Positions 11,001-24,600 are shown, counted from the stretch's first letter. The stretch: DNA of 64,000 nt from Amoebophrya sp. A120 (GCA_905178155.1 CAJINV010000001.1:6729860-6793859); one strand, 5' to 3'. Numbers and translations are program-made. Notes: a model not told the origin generated them from the sequence alone.

Positions 11001-12857
11001 TTCGATGGAAAAGTTGGTTTCCGACATCTGGGACAATAATTTCAAGTTGTTCGGGTCTTTGGCCAGGTCCATCATCTGCTCCATGGTTTCCTCGTCCTGG
11101 AGGACTCTCCCGAGCGCGTCCTGCGCCTCGGGATCCAGCTCCTGGTAGCGCGCGAGCATCACCTGCGGATCGATACCCTTCGCCTTCATTTCCTGCAGCG
11201 CGGAGAGGTAGTCGGCGGCACCAGTGGTCCCGTTGCCGTCGATTGGAGCCGACGAAAGCAGCTGCAGGTCCTCTGCAGTCATAGGCGAGAGTATCTGCAG
11301 AGCTGTGTCTTGTTCCTGCGCTGTCATGTTACTCCACTTGTTCAGTGCCTGCTTTCCCTCCGCGGACGTCAGTGATTCAATGGTCCTTGCGTCTACAGCT
11401 GATAACATCTCCATTGCGTCGCTCTGCTGGCCTGCTGTAAGGTTGCCCCACTTTTGCAGTGCGCTTTTTCCCTCGGGAGAGGCCAGCGACTCTATCGTTG
11501 CGGTATCGATCGCGGACACCATCTCCATTGCATTACTCTGCTGGCTTGCCGTGAGGTTGCCCCACTTTTCTAGTGCGCTTTTTCCCTCGGGAGAGGCCAG
11601 CGACTCTATCGTCGCGGCATCGATCGTGGATATCATCTCGATTGCGTCGCTCTGCTGGCCTGGCGTGAGGTTGCTCCACTTTTCCAGTGCGCTTTTTCCC
11701 TCGGGCGAGCCCAGCGACTCTATCGTTGCAGCATCGATCGCGGACACCATCTCCATGGCATCACTCTGCTGCGTCTCGGTCATGCTGCTCCATTTCGCAA
11801 GCGCCTCCTGCCCTTGTTCCGATGTCAACGTCGCTATGGTCGCATCGTCAAGCGCGCCAAGCATTTTCATCGCCTCGTCCCGCTCTGTTTCACTCAGGCC
11901 TTGAAACTTCGCTAGTGCCTCCTTGCCCTCGGAGGAAGTCAGAAACTGCAACGTTGAGTCGTCCACCGTGGACACGGCGTCCAGCATCTCCTCTTGCTGT
12001 TCGGACGTAAAACTCTGCCACTTTTTCAGGGCTTCCTGTGCGTTCGGGTCCTTGAGCATCGTCATGTCCAACCCTGACATCATTTCGGCGAGGTCGTCTT
12101 GCTCTTCGGCACTCATCTGGTTAAGTTCGGTTTCGAGCTGCTTCGCCTTCGCGGTCATGTCGCCATTTTTGTCCAAAAGCCCCATCTGTGCCCCGATTTG
12201 GTACATCTTATCAGGCACATAGTAGCAGCAATCGTACCACTTTTCGTTCGCCTTAACCCACAGATCAGATCCCGGGCAAGTCTCCGTGGTGAGTCGCGAG
12301 CTGCACAAGCCCGCCTTGGAAGCGCATTTGTTCTGAATAACAATTGAATTCGGCCACTCCTTCGGACGACATATCATTTCATCGGTCAGGCCCGCAAGAC
12401 GTCGACCAGTCTCCATTCTCCTAGTACTTCTCCGTAGGGAAACGGAGGACTTAGAGGATTGTTGCAGCATTTCCGCTTCTCTTTCCGATTCGGATTCCGT
12501 GAGAGTTTCGGTCTGGGCATGTTTCCTTCGATGCTCCTGGCGCCGCACTACTTCGAGTGCTGAGTCACTGTTTACCTTCTGGTCCGAATTCAGCAGTTGT
12601 GCCTGTTCACCGAAGAACTGCTCCGGAGACCGATTTACTTTCGCTTTTTTACGCCGTTCGGATAACACGTCTAGGACGATGCTTTTTCTGTTGACCACAC
12701 GGGCCTTCGCAGAGAAGGAAAAAGCATGCGCTGAGTCGAAATTCCGGAGGAGCGAAATGTGCCCACAACAGGCGACAACGCCCAACAAGCGACGCATGTG
12801 CTTGTGTTTGAGAACTTGCGTTGGCAAAGCTGATTCCCGCCGAAGGGGAAACGCCAT
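8095..12857 (-). CDS. ABCG-type transporter with repeat-bearing N-terminal ectodomain
   Basis: Two exons, 12857-10717 and 10450-8095 (4,497 nt, about 1,498 residues), separated by an introner. Removing the introner joins CFRTG to EVAAI just before Walker A. A hydrophobic N-terminal segment precedes a Cys-rich stretch (SKAGLCSSRLTTETC...WYDCCYY). Then come seven 38-residue repeats and a membrane anchor ending in five cysteines at about residue 670. The nucleotide-binding domain has Walker A GPSGCGKTT, signature GISGGQKRR and Walker B LILLLDEPTSGLDS, followed by a low-complexity linker with a duplicated PQAEGEA motif. A C-terminal transmembrane domain of about six helices completes an ABCG half-transporter in the NBD-then-TMD order. 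ATP-driven lipid or xenobiotic transport is typical of the family; the substrate is unknown. The extended repeat ectodomain is not a standard ABCG part. Confidence 0.93.
10457..10716. mobile_element. Introner element, family A, in the ABC transporter gene
   Basis: A 260-nt insertion flanked by the direct repeat CCGGTT (10451-10456 and 10717-10722). Its ends are imperfect inverted repeats sharing the core AAAAGTGTCTGGGTCTG. Removing the element plus one repeat copy restores an unbroken ABC reading frame through the conserved segment before Walker A. On the coding strand a GT can be placed at the 5' side (GTATCAAG), but no AG is available at the 3' side of the repeat. The interior holds CTTGTCATG-type phrases. 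The same family is seen at 35373-35630 and 57086-57336. Confidence 0.88.
11240..12075 (-). repeat. Seven 114-bp tandem coding repeats (38 aa each)
   Basis: Within the transporter ectodomain the landmark Trp or Phe codon recurs at 11334, 11448, 11562, 11676, 11790, 11904 and 12018, exactly 114 bp apart with no indels. The protein unit reads roughly W-S-N-L-T-x-x-Q-Q-S-D-A-x-E-M then TIESLASPEGKSALEK. The middle copies are most alike, suggesting recent duplication or conversion; the upstream copies (W-QSFTSEQQEE, F-QGLSETERDE) are more diverged. Confidence 0.9.
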
Positions 12858-13574
12858 TTGGAACTAAGTAAATGGCGAGATGGAGCTCAAGTACTTTACC
12901 TACTTCACCTACTCAACAGATAATGCCAAAGGGAAAGGTTAATAATCTGCCTGACTGGAACTGGATAACGATGACATCATAGATTGATAGGAAACAACTG
13001 CAAAAGCCAGCTCGATAACCTGGCTCTATCGATATGCGCAGGAAAGAAGTTTCCTTACTTCTAATACACAAGCCGATGAAGCCGGCAACGGCAATTTTCT
13101 AGTAGTATACAACGAAACAAACCAAACTAGCGCCTCGACGTTTGCACGGTATCGGGCGACAGGAGACGAGTAGCGGACGATTCGACGGAGAAGCTTGCTT
13201 CTTGTGAACGTGGTGTGACTATGAAAACGACGTAACGAATGAAGCAACACAACCAGGAACCGCACGATGCACGAAGAGCGTAGACAACAAGAGAATAGAG
13301 CTGCAAGTCTAAGTTCTACTAGGGCGATCAGAGTGCGAAACTGAAATCCACACAGTGCACGACAGATATAGAAAATCAGTCTGTGTTAAGACACACACAA
13401 ATTTTACAGCCTCGGAGTCTACTTACACGACACAGGGACCACTGCACCATATCCTGTGCGTCGCCGGAACACGCAAAACTGCTATAGACTTTCTCCTGTC
13501 TTGTTTTCACTACGTTCCAGCTCTTTCTGTTCGTTCTGCGCATGATCATCATGGACGAATCCGAATTACTCTTC
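12858..13574. other. Intergenic, no gene seen
   Basis: Spacer of about 0.7 kb between the C2-membrane gene stop and the transporter start. Only short frames of unconvincing composition are present. No RNA gene or repeat was noticed. Confidence 0.6.
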
Positions 13575-14990
13575 TTACGAAAAGGAAAAAGCCTCCGCAA
13601 GGTCTGCGAAGACCGATGCGTGTTCTACGTCGTGTTCGTCGTCTGTGTTGTCTAGATACCTGAATCTGAGCCGAACCTCGCCCATTGGCACTAGGTTTAA
13701 CGTCCGCCAGCTCCCTGCTTCCAGGTCGAACCTGGTCGAGTGCAGCGCGTCGCCCGCGAGCGGTACGTCCTCCTCGTTTTCCAGTAGCATGTCGTTTATC
13801 ATCATAGTGGAAAGCTCCACCCGCGCGATCTCGTCGCCGAAGGCGCTTGCGGCGCTCATGCCGAACCCGGCACCCGCCACCGCGCCGGTGACGGGGTAGA
13901 GCGCGCCCCCAAAGACGCCGCCCGCAACCGCACCGGCAGCGGGCATCAGCGCTTGGGCTGCGTCTTGCCCGACGATCTCCTGCCGCTGCACGGTGAGGGT
14001 GAGTTTAAACTTGTGCAAGTCTTCCCTGTCGTAGTTCAGTTGCATCTTCTCTTTGACATTGTAGTCCTCACCGTAGCCAACCTCCTTCACCCGGGTTGCG
14101 CGCGGCTCGTTGTATTTGCCCGCCTGGACGTGGCAAAACCTAGATCGAATTGGCATTTCATACAACGTAGACGACGATCGAGCTGTCCAGCGAAATTGAC
14201 AAGCAACTTGGATAAACCACAAAAAAGTGAACCATTTGGATTTTCGCTTCACGGGATGGTCTTGTGGATGGAAAGATCATCATCATGATACATGCATCGC
14301 ATCTGCGTCATCTGAATCAACAACTACTAGATACAGTGGTCTTGTCTTCGCCTGAAACACCGTCTGGGTCTTCGGCAACCCGGTCACCTGGGCAATCGAA
14401 AGCTCTATCGGCCGGAACCGGTGCATGGAGAAACACGTGAGCATATCGCGACAGTCAGCGTTTATCACGGGATGGTTCTCCAGGCCGAGCAGTTTTATCA
14501 CGTTGCTCCGGTAGCTGAGCAGCAATAGTACGCCTATTATTGCGCCGCAACTCTGCAATAATCGCTCCACATTGGACAGCACGTTTTCTACGGTGTGCAC
14601 GAACAGGAAAAACAACCCGTTCACAGACACGTTTTCCAGCTGGCTCATCACGTACCCGAAGAAAAATAAATTCACGAGCGACAGCAAGAGAAAAACCATC
14701 CTCATCCGTTTTCCCAAGCAGTAGCCAAACAGTCGGTTCCGCATCAGAAACTTCGGCAACAGGTAAAGAACCACCATCATGGAGATGGTCGCGACCAGGA
14801 GGATGTGCTGTCGCGCGTGCAGCTTCCTGACACTGTCGAGCAGGTCGAAATGTGGGGTTGCCGCGGTAGCGGTTGTTGCACCGGTGGCTCCGGGTGCGGC
14901 CGTGGAACTAAAATACGAAACCGGGAAGGGGACCAAGGTCGTCGCCTCCCCTGGAGCAATGGGGGGAGGGAAAACGTCCGAAGTGGACAT
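13575..14990 (-). CDS. Multi-TM protein with C-terminal C2-like domain
   Basis: Two exons: 14990-14335 and 14139-13575 (1,221 nt, 406 residues). The intron 14140-14334 has donor GTATCT and acceptor CTAG, with consistent phase. The start is ATG at 14990. After a Pro/Ala/Thr-rich N-terminus come about four hydrophobic segments (ILLVATISMMVVLYLLPKFL, MVFLLLSLVNLFFFGYVM, a segment near NGLFFLFVH, and AIIGVLLLLSY). The C-terminal half resembles a C2 domain: ELSIAQVTGLP, then RPLFCHVQAGKYNEPRAT across the splice junction, LTLTVQRQEIVGQD, and the end strand GSWRTLNLVPMGEVRLRFRY. A Gly/Ala-rich hydrophobic insertion lies within it. C2 domains bind membranes, often with calcium, so membrane tethering or trafficking is plausible. 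The specific family is not recognised. Confidence 0.75.
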
Positions 14991-15677
14991 GATGAAGAAG
15001 TTTCTACTTACTTACGTCTAACTATTTCTAGATCAGAAAGTTTCAAAAAATGCGCGAACGCATTTTTTCCAGTAGCGGTAGCGCAGCTCAAACTCTCCTT
15101 CTGAACGAAAGTCCTTTACTTTGAACTGGAAGGCAGCTGACATGCACGTGACTGCAAGGCGCAGTGCGGGCAGATCGCATCGTTGTTCACTCTGTGGTCT
15201 CGCAGGTCGACACATTCCGCTCGAGAGCTTGTAAAGACTTCAGCAGGACAGCGGCACGAGCTGCCCACAGTGAACCAGGAATACAAGCAACAATCAATAG
15301 CACCATTGGTGGAACCTTGTTTGATCATCGTACAATCAACGTGACTTTCCTTCTTGTCTTGACCGTCCTAGTTAAAGTAGTTGTAAACGTAAACCCACTT
15401 CAATGAGTCGATATGAATCGGTTCTGATTCTCTTTGTCATCGTCCTTCTTTGCGTTTTCTGCCTGGTGTTTGACTGTGAGTGAGATCTGCTAGTATTACT
15501 GTACCTGTACGTGACAACAATGCCTTACCCGCATTAGAAAGGCTTAAGCTTTTGCTCCTTGCATATAGTTTATTTTCGTATTTTCTTGTACGCTTTTTGT
15601 TTTTACTTTTTTTGTAATCCATTGATAAACGTTTTCCATTTTGTTCACACCTAAGTATAACCGCGAAAATGACCATT
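14991..15677. other. Intergenic, no gene seen
   Basis: Spacer between the giant gene's last exon and the C2-membrane gene start. No convincing open frame or repeat was noticed. Confidence 0.55.
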
Positions 15678-18600
15678 CTACTGGTAACGACTGAGGAGAC
15701 TGGCGCCGGAAGACGCCGCCGCTCCCCCGCCTGTACCAGGGTTCTTACTCGATTTTCGCCGTCGCAGGAGACTTTCTGGCCTCTCGAGAGCGCCGAGCAG
15801 CGAGCGGCCCGGCGTGCGGGAAGAAGACGGAGGAGGCACACTGAGAGACCCGATCTGCTCTAGGTTACGCGCCAAGCTACCCGAATTGACTTGGTCTGGA
15901 GATTTTAATTTACACATCATACTAGCGCGGGAGCATATTTGACAGATGACACAACTTCGTACTTCTGAACAAAATTGCGCTTCATTCCTATGAGAACAGG
16001 GACAGGCATGAAAAAAGCCCATTTTATACCGGCAAACCGCAGTCTTTCCTTTTCGGCAGATTCGAGATCTTGCTCCATTTTTTGCACACGCTGCTCCAAG
16101 ACCCGGTTACGCCGGGCAAGTTCCTGGTCCTTCATCGAACTTAACTTGGCCTCCAACCGCTTCTCGGCCGTCTGCAGATTTTGGATGTTTTCCTGCTGCT
16201 GCGCAATCTGGGTTTCCATGTGCGTCACCTTCTCGGACTGCTCCGTTTTCTCCGCCAGGAGGGCGTCGGAGAGGTTCGTTTTTTGGTCCAGCTCCTCCTG
16301 CAACTTCTTCTTGCTTTTCAGCAGACTCCGCAGCTGGTCGCCCACGTCGTCGTGCTGCGCGGTCTCGTGCATCCGCTGCCTGCGCAACGCCTGCAGCTCC
16401 TTCTCCAGTGCCGCCTTCTCTTGTTCTAGCGTTACCTCCCGTGGCGACTTGTTGGCGCTGTGGTACGGTAGTTCTTTGGCGGAAGAAGATGCGGGATCCT
16501 TGTCCGTTCGCCCGCCTGCATTGGGCGTGCGCCAGGAGGAGGAGGATGAACTAGCAGAGGACGACGAGGCTTCTGCATCACCAGCAGGACCATGCTTTTG
16601 CTTTGTTGCCCCTTCCTGCTCTTGCCCCGGTGACGAGGAAGCCGATGCGGAGGAAGCCGCTTCTGCTTCGACAAATGATTCTTTTGATTTACACTTGGAC
16701 TCGACACTGGCGTAGGAACGCTGGATCGATTCGCCCCGCGACACAAGGGACTCCCTACTCTTTTTCGGTGATACGCGGACGCTGGCGCACGGGGGTGTCA
16801 CCGTGGTCAAAACACGCCGACGCTTTGTGGAAAGTTCACTTTGACAGCTTCCCTGCGGCGACCCCTGTTCATCGTGCGGGGAGAATTCTGCCTCTTCTTC
16901 TTTGCCTGCATCTGCCTCGTTTGAAGATGCATCTCCATCTTTTCTCTCAACCAGCGAACCGCCCAGACGCAAATCGGGTACAATTACCTTCTTCTCAGCA
17001 GGAAAAATGTTCACAACAGCGGAAGGCGGGGAATCCACTCCCAAGGAGGCTACGCGTCGGGATGCGGCAGAAGGAGAGGATTTGGAGCTGCTGCGGCTCG
17101 CATCACCTACTACCTGCTGGTTGTTCGCTACAACTTCTCCAAGTAGGCTCTTTACGTGCTTCGAAGTCTCCGCGTCTGCTTCATTTCCCTCCTGCTCAAT
17201 GCGTCTTCGCTTGAGCACGGGCGGGACCCATTCCTGCTCGTCCGCCGGAGCGTCCGCTGCGGAAAGAAGTTTTTTGGAAGAATGCCTCTCTTTTTTTACA
17301 CTTGCAACACTCTCCTGCTCCTGTTGGGGCGTCTCTTCACTCACGCTGCTCAGACCGTCAATCATCTCCTCCAAGTCCTCTCGCGTCCGCTTGCGGGACT
17401 GACTGCGGATTGGAGACGGCGCCATCCGGGAAGTAGACCGTGGAGTGTTACTTGCAGCATGTTGTGCTCCTGCTGGGGACACCGCACGATCTTCGCAAAC
17501 GGCTCCGGCGGGCACGACGTCTGGATCTTCTACTTGTACTTCCAGTTCCGGTAGTGAAGCTGGGGGTTCCTCCACTGAGCCTGCAACATTTACCTCTGCT
17601 TCCTCTTTGCAATTCTCTAGTAGAGGAGGGGCAGCTTCGAGTTGTTCCGCGACGGCGGCTTCACCATCTGGAACCTCTTTACTGCCCAAATTTGCAACGA
17701 ACTCCCCGCTTTCCGGGCAACCTTGCACCGGCGCGAGAAAGAACGTCAGCTGCTCACAGGGGATTTCCGCCGGTGGCGCTTGGTTCATGAAGCCGGGTTG
17801 TTGAAATGCGGGCGGCGGCAGCATGTTGGGCGGCGGGGGCATCATGCGCGGCAGGGACGGGGACGAGCAGTTCCACCACGCGTTGGCGTCGTCGTCTTCT
17901 TCGCTGCACTCATTATTGTACTGAAAGTGCTGCTGCTGTTGCGGCTGATATTGAAACGCGTCCAGGTCGTCCTGGTCTGCTGCCGCTCCTACCTCGCTCG
18001 ACTGACCAAAGTCGTGCCTCTCGTAGTTGTAGTAGACGTAATCTCCTCCACCCAGATACGTATGCCGCTCCGGGCTCGATTCCCACCCGGAAACCGAGGA
18101 CGAATTGTAATCGTACGGCGATTCCTCGTAGCTGCTCTCGCTGTTTCCGTTCTGTTGTTCCTGCTGGTCCTCAACATTTGCAGCGGGACGAGAAGAAGAT
18201 GATGCGGGAGAGCCCGATTGTTGAGCGTTCTTCGAATCAATCACTTTTTGAGAAGATACTTCGTTCTGTGCCGCATTCCCTCCCTCATGCGCTTCTTCCC
18301 ATGCAGGAGCAGAAGTGTGTTGTTGAAGATAGAACTCTTCGAGCCCGGCGCTTTCCGCTCCGACTTCATGATCAAGATCAGCACGCGGGGTTTTACTTTT
18401 CGCCCCGACATCTTCGACTCCGTCATCTTCAAGAAAGCCAACATCGGGGTAAGATGCAGATGCTTCTGTTTTTTGTGGTTCGACAGCGGGAATGTCCTTG
18501 TGCTCGTCCTCCTCGTCGTCCCCTTTTCCCGGCAAAGAGCGACTGGCGTGCAGGGTCGCAACCTGAGCAGTTCCCTCTGCGTCTGCCCCGGCCCCGCCGT

Positions 18601-21600
18601 TCGATGCCTCCTGGAGCATGGAAAACCGCAGACGCCGGGGGCTCTTGCAGCTGTGGAAGTCCACGTACTGGTCCGACTGTTCCTCCTGGCTGGTCCGGAA
18701 AAGCCCTGACGTTGGCAAGAGATCCACAGATTCCTCGGGTGGAATTGCGTCGCCACCCGCGGAAACCGAGAGATACGGAGTCGGATCCTCTTGCTTCTCA
18801 CTTTCTTCGGCTAGATTTGAAGACATTACGCTCCTGCTGTAGACACTCGTGCCATTGTCACCGCCGGGGCCCGCGTTGAGCTCCTGATTGGAGGATCCGA
18901 AGTTCGACGGGGGCACGAGCCGCGCTGGATTTCCTGGAATCACGGCTGGAATCCGCCGCCCGTCCTCGGCTTGCAGATAGAGGTTCAGTGGTGGCGCCTC
19001 CTCGTCGCTGAAGAGCCCTTGTGCTGGAAGGGCAAACAGAGACGAAGAGGTCGGGTAGGACACGCCGAAAAACTCGGGTCGTTGTGCGGTAGTGGAGGAC
19101 GAGGATGCCGCTCCGCCCGCTCCGCCGAACCACGAAGCGGCCGAGGAACTGGAGAATTCCTTGCAGTCTGTACTTCCGAGAGCATCGTCCGCAAACTCGT
19201 TTTTCGCGCCGTCGTGGTTTTGTTTCTTCGCTGACCGGCTCGCGGAGGCGTTCATGTTGTCCAGAAAGCGGAACACCGCATCGACCGCTGCGTCGTCAGC
19301 TTTCTTCTTCTTGGCACTCTGCGACAGCTCTTCCTTGTGCGCGCTCGATGGCTGCGCCACGCTTTCCCTTTCCGACTTATTCGACTTTGAGGCGGAAGAG
19401 AATTCATGTCTTCTTGACAAAGGAGTTTTGGATTTTCTCTGCGACGTGTTCCTTATTTCCGCATAATCTACCGCATTTGGGGCGACTGCAGCTTCTGCTT
19501 CACCTTGTTTCTGCTCGGAGGCAGGGGTAGAAGCTTTGTTCTCTGATTGTTCCTTGCTGTGGTCATCCCCCTGCTCAACCACACTGTCATCTTCGGCGCT
19601 GACACCGAAAGTAGGCGTTTTGCCTCCGGCTTCTTCTACCAGTGTCGTGACCGGCTCGCCTGTCTCCGCTGGTAGATCTTCACCCGCGCGCTGACCGTCA
19701 TGATGGCTCTTTTCGACCCTTTCCTCTCCTGCGCTTGAAGAGTACGGACTTTCGCTGTCTTGAAAAAGGTCAAGCGCAGATAGCGGTTCCTCTTCACCTT
19801 CGACCTCGGCTGCACCAGCATGTAACGCAGTGGTCTGCAACTGGCGTTCTTGCTGATCTTGCTGACGCTCGTCTGCAGCGTTCACGTTCTCCTCCCCCCC
19901 TGACATCGACTCTTCGAAAGAATCGATCGCATTCAGGTTCTTCCGCGTCAAGGCTAGTAGGGGACGCGCCTTCTCTTGCCCTTCGGGTAGTAGTTTCTCG
20001 ACGTTTTCTTCTGCACCATCCTCGTCTTCCTCGTCGAAATCCATGCGAAAAAAGCCACTGTCTGCTTCCGGGGCTTCGCCTAGATCTTCGTCCTCCATGC
20101 AATCCTCTTCTTCGACAAGCTGTTCACCTCTCGGCTGCTCGTCTCTCAACATCTGTGCACCCAACGCAGATCCTTCGTCGACGTCGTTTTCAGCACCACG
20201 GTCCTCGCCGTCTTCGATGCTCCGGTGACTTTCGATGTCGTCGTCGTTTTTTTCCTCTAGTAACTCTGTACCATGCGGCGGGGTCCCATCTTCTTGCTCT
20301 CCATCTCCTTGGACTTGGTCCTGCTGCAACGCCGCGTTATTTTCGTCGGACCACTCTTTTCGGATCTCGTGAATCTCCGACTCATCCAGGTCGTTCTCCT
20401 CAACTTCCGTGATGGGAGACAAGTATGTCCCGCGAAACACCATGGGCTGATCCCCCCTCTGATCGAAGCTCCCGTGATCGAACCTCGGTCCTCTCGGCGT
20501 ATGCAGCATTGGCATATTCCTCTCGATGTCGTCTTGGTACGAGTCAAAATAACCTCTTCCAGCGAACGAATCTTGATAATGATGGTGATGATGATGGCCG
20601 TGGAGGGGAAGATGAACACGATCCTGCTCATCTTCTTGCACCCCTACGCTTCCTTCGCCAGAATGAAAGGAACCTTCTTCTTCCATGTGCGAGGAAAAAT
20701 CTTCCTGCTCCAGCGGCGACAGGTCGCGCGCATCGTCGGCGTCTTCTTCTACTTCGTTGGCTGGAAAAAAACCGTCGCCTCCTTCTTGTTCACGCGACAC
20801 AGCACTGAACTCCTCGTCCCCGTCCTCCAGATCGCCTTCGGCATGCTCGACTATTTCTTGCGCAAGAACTCCTGCCGCTGTGACAGCAGGGGCCTCCTCC
20901 TCGTGCTCCGCTATTTCATCAGGCACCACCGCGCTCTCGCTCTCGCTCATCTGTGGTGCTACAACTTCTCGCTCCGACGAAGATGATGATGAAGTGCCTC
21001 TGTCTGCTTGTTCCTCTTCAATGTGCAAAACAGGTTCGCTTTCATCGCTCGGTTCGTCGGGCGCAACGGAATCATCGTCCGCAGGGTCGTGCTGATCCAT
21101 CGCAGGAGCGCCCTGCGCCGGAGACTGTTCTTGATCCAGATCTGCGTCGTCGTCTTCTTCACTTGGATGTTGCTGAAATCCTGGCCCAGCATCAGATTCT
21201 CCGTCCTGCGCTGGCGACAACATGTCTGCGACCTCATCCTCAGAATCTTGATCTTCCTCAGGAGTGATTGCTTCATCCTTGCTGTCCGCAGCTATGTCTC
21301 TGCCAGCGTCTTCCTCGTCTTCGAGGATTTCATCTTCGTTTCTATTACCGGGCTGTGCGTCGTGGTCTACTCCTGCGTGACTATCACCTCCTACTTGCTC
21401 TATTTGCGAATCGCTCACTGAAACAGAACCAGAAGATTGTCGTGCAACTTCTTCTTCTTGTTCTAATTCTCGCAACATGTTGTCTGCCTCTTCAGCTAAA
21501 TTCGGCGTTGGAATTTCCTCGTGTGCGGCCGGTACTACCGCGAGCGCCTGCTCGCCGTCATGTGAAGGTGAACTTTCTCCTCGTTCTGGTTCTGCTTCTT

Positions 21601-24600
21601 CACGCATATGCTGCTCTACATCCGCAACCGCATCCTGGCGATCTTCAGGATCGGGAGATCTTTCAGCAGCGTTTCCTTCATCTGCTACCTCTACTTCCAG
21701 CATCTCTTCGTCCTCGATTTCCTGTAGTTGCAGCACTGGTAACTCTTCATCTTCTGCTGCACTTTTGGCGACTTTCGGACTTTCCAGTTCCAGCGCAACG
21801 TCATCGTCTTCCGCGTCTTGTCGAAATGCAGCAATTTGATTTTCTGCCGCCAGCTGCTCTCCCTCATGCTCACCTGCCGCCGCAACGCCACCGGATGAAC
21901 AATCTTGATGATCTTCAGCAGGAGCAGGTTGTAGTGGCTCTTCTTCTTCTTCTTCTTCTTCCACTTCGATCGGCGGGTACGGGTCGTCTCGATCTAGTGT
22001 TATGTTTCTGGAATCCAGGAAGCAGTTCTTCGGTGTCTTTCGCAGAGGATCGTTATCCGACTCAACACTCACTTCCGGCGTCACTTCAACACTGCTGGGC
22101 GCAAGATCTTGTTCTGCGGGGGACTTGTTTTCTGATTTCCCCTCACAACTCTGCTCTTCGACTGGCACGGGGGCGGCTGGACCGCTCGTTCTGCTTTTGA
22201 AGCCAACCGGGTACACATTTTCAAGTATCGCCGGCTGCTGGTGCTGCACCGGATCTGCTTGAAAGCTGAACTGATTAAAGTTCGCAGCCTGCACGTCTGC
22301 GCCTTGGTCTGCGTCTATCGGGACGGAGATCGGCGTGTCGAGCCCCGCACTGGCTGCTTGTGCGGAAGATGCGGAATTTTTGCTGTGGTTCATCTTTTCG
22401 CCGTCTTGGACGAGACCAATCGAGGTCATTTTCGATTTCGACGCCCACATGCTGCTCATCCATTGTTGGCTCATCCGCGCAATGGACTCAGGAATTTGTT
22501 TCCCTACTTGCAACAGGGGTTGAGGCTGTTCGGGCGAATAGCACGGCGACTCGTCGATGATTCCGTCGTCGGAAACATGAAATCGTGGAGGCGTTCTGAC
22601 TTTTTCCGGCATAATCTTTGCTGTCTTGGTCAGGGGACAACCAGGCCCTTGTGGTACCGCCGCCGACGAAATCTTTGATGAAGCGGGTACTACTGGCGGT
22701 GGCAACATGGGACGGGTGTGGCTTGAGGATGCTGCTCCGCCAAAGGCTGTTGTACTACTAGACGGCCTTACTGCGGCCACAGAAGATGAAGTAGAGCTAG
22801 ACCCGGCGGCGCCGTTTCCAGGACCACTGCCTCGGCTCGTTTTCTTTTCGTGCGTCTCATGAGGAAATAAACCGGCAGGATTTCTTACATCGTCAACTGT
22901 CCTGTACTGCTGCCGCTCGACCCACACCCTCTGTCTGTCGACGATGTAGAAGGCTCGCTGCTCCTTCTTGCAGAAGTATACAGGAACGCTGCCGAGGCGT
23001 TTACCTGTGACCGTGTCGCGCACGCCAGACGTGGTGTGCGCTAATCGTTTTGTTTTTTCTTTTTCGGTTTCCTTCTCGTGTGAGATTTTGTGATCTTTGT
23101 GTCTATCTCCCTCGTCGCTACGATATTCGTCGGGTCTTCGATGTGAAGGTGCTGATTTAGAAGTTCGAGAGGGCGGCACTGCGAGTTGTTCGACTTCGAC
23201 TGCAGCTTTTTTTGCCACATTATCTGCCGCAGCCCTTGTCAGTGTTGCTGACACAGTACCGGTTCTGGTAGCAGTTACAGTTTGTGGGTAACCGCCTGGA
23301 AGTTTTACTTGAGAGGTACTCGTCGTCCCCGCGGGGGCACTCCTCATATGAGTGTGATAATCTTCCGGTTCTTGCACATCGTCTTTCATTTTCATCTGCT
23401 TCTTGTTTTGCTTGTTCTGATCCCGATCCCGCAGACCTGGCGCTACAAAGCTCGAGCTCGATGATGTTGCACTTGCAGTAGTTGCTGCTGGTGGTCTTAC
23501 TTGTGACGAGGACGACGACGCAGACGCGGCTATTATCTGTACTACTTCGCGAGGAACGACACTTGTGCTTGCCGTAGCCACTTTCGAAGACGATGATGAG
23601 GCACCACCAGTCCGCTTTCCACTTTCTCCTTTCACAACTTCAGCGGATCTTCCGGGTGGCGTCTTACTCTTCTTTGGCGGCTTCGATGCCCCGACATTTC
23701 CATCCGAGGGAGCTTCAATCGGAGTTTGTTGTTCCGCTAAAGGGTGCTTCCTCGGACGACCCCGCCCACGCTTCGTGGTTCCAGCGTCTCCGCTTCCGGG
23801 TGTTGCTGGAACCGACACTCTCGTAGTTGCAGACGAAGTTATTCCTGCGGTGTCATTCGGTCTCTGCGCTGACGCGCTGGACGCTGTGGCTTTTGACGTT
23901 GAACCGGATGATACAGCAGGAGCAGCGAGAATCGTTCGCTCTGCTGGTCTACTTCTTTTTGATGGAGCTGGCTCCTGATTCTCCTCTTCTACAACCTTCT
24001 TGGGACCAAACTGTAACTTCGATGCAGGTTGGTGCTGCGACGCTTTGCTACTGGTTGCTCCTCCTTGGGCTTGTTGTTCTCCGCTGCTCCTATTTGTACC
24101 TGGTTGCAGCTGCGGCACCCCAATTAGGGGTTGAAAGAATTAAGTTTTTGGTCAAGGTTTTGATTTGCGATTTTTCATTTTTTTTCTCCTCGCTCTGAAT
24201 GGAAAAGGAAAGCGCAGACCATCCAGCCGAAAAAGCTCGCTGCGCCGATATCAACATCTCGGCCGGTATCCAGACCAGCAGAAGCCGGGCAAAATGGAGG
24301 CCGCGCGCTTGCTGCTTCCAACCTCTCCCCCGGGTGAATACGATGAAGCCGCGGCGGCATTTTTCTCGGCTTCTGCTGACCTGGACTGCTGGCCAAGATA
24401 TTAGCCTCGGCACCTCCCCAGAAGAACCCCAGACGCATTCCATCCGCCGCGAGGTATTTGGGGCGCCGGGCTGCTGGCCCGGCTTCTCCGCCCCCAGATC
24501 TCATCCTGCGGTGGCGCGTATCGGGGTCCGGGGGAAGAGGCTGAGCAGCTGCGGGCCTGCCCGGCTGGAGGTTTGGCCGGGTCCCGGTTGCCGCCAAGGC

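Noticed and set aside
16603-24198. Plus-strand Arg/Leu/Ser-rich frames inside the giant gene
   Set aside because: These are reverse readings of acidic and Ser-rich codons; they lack domain signatures and splice context.
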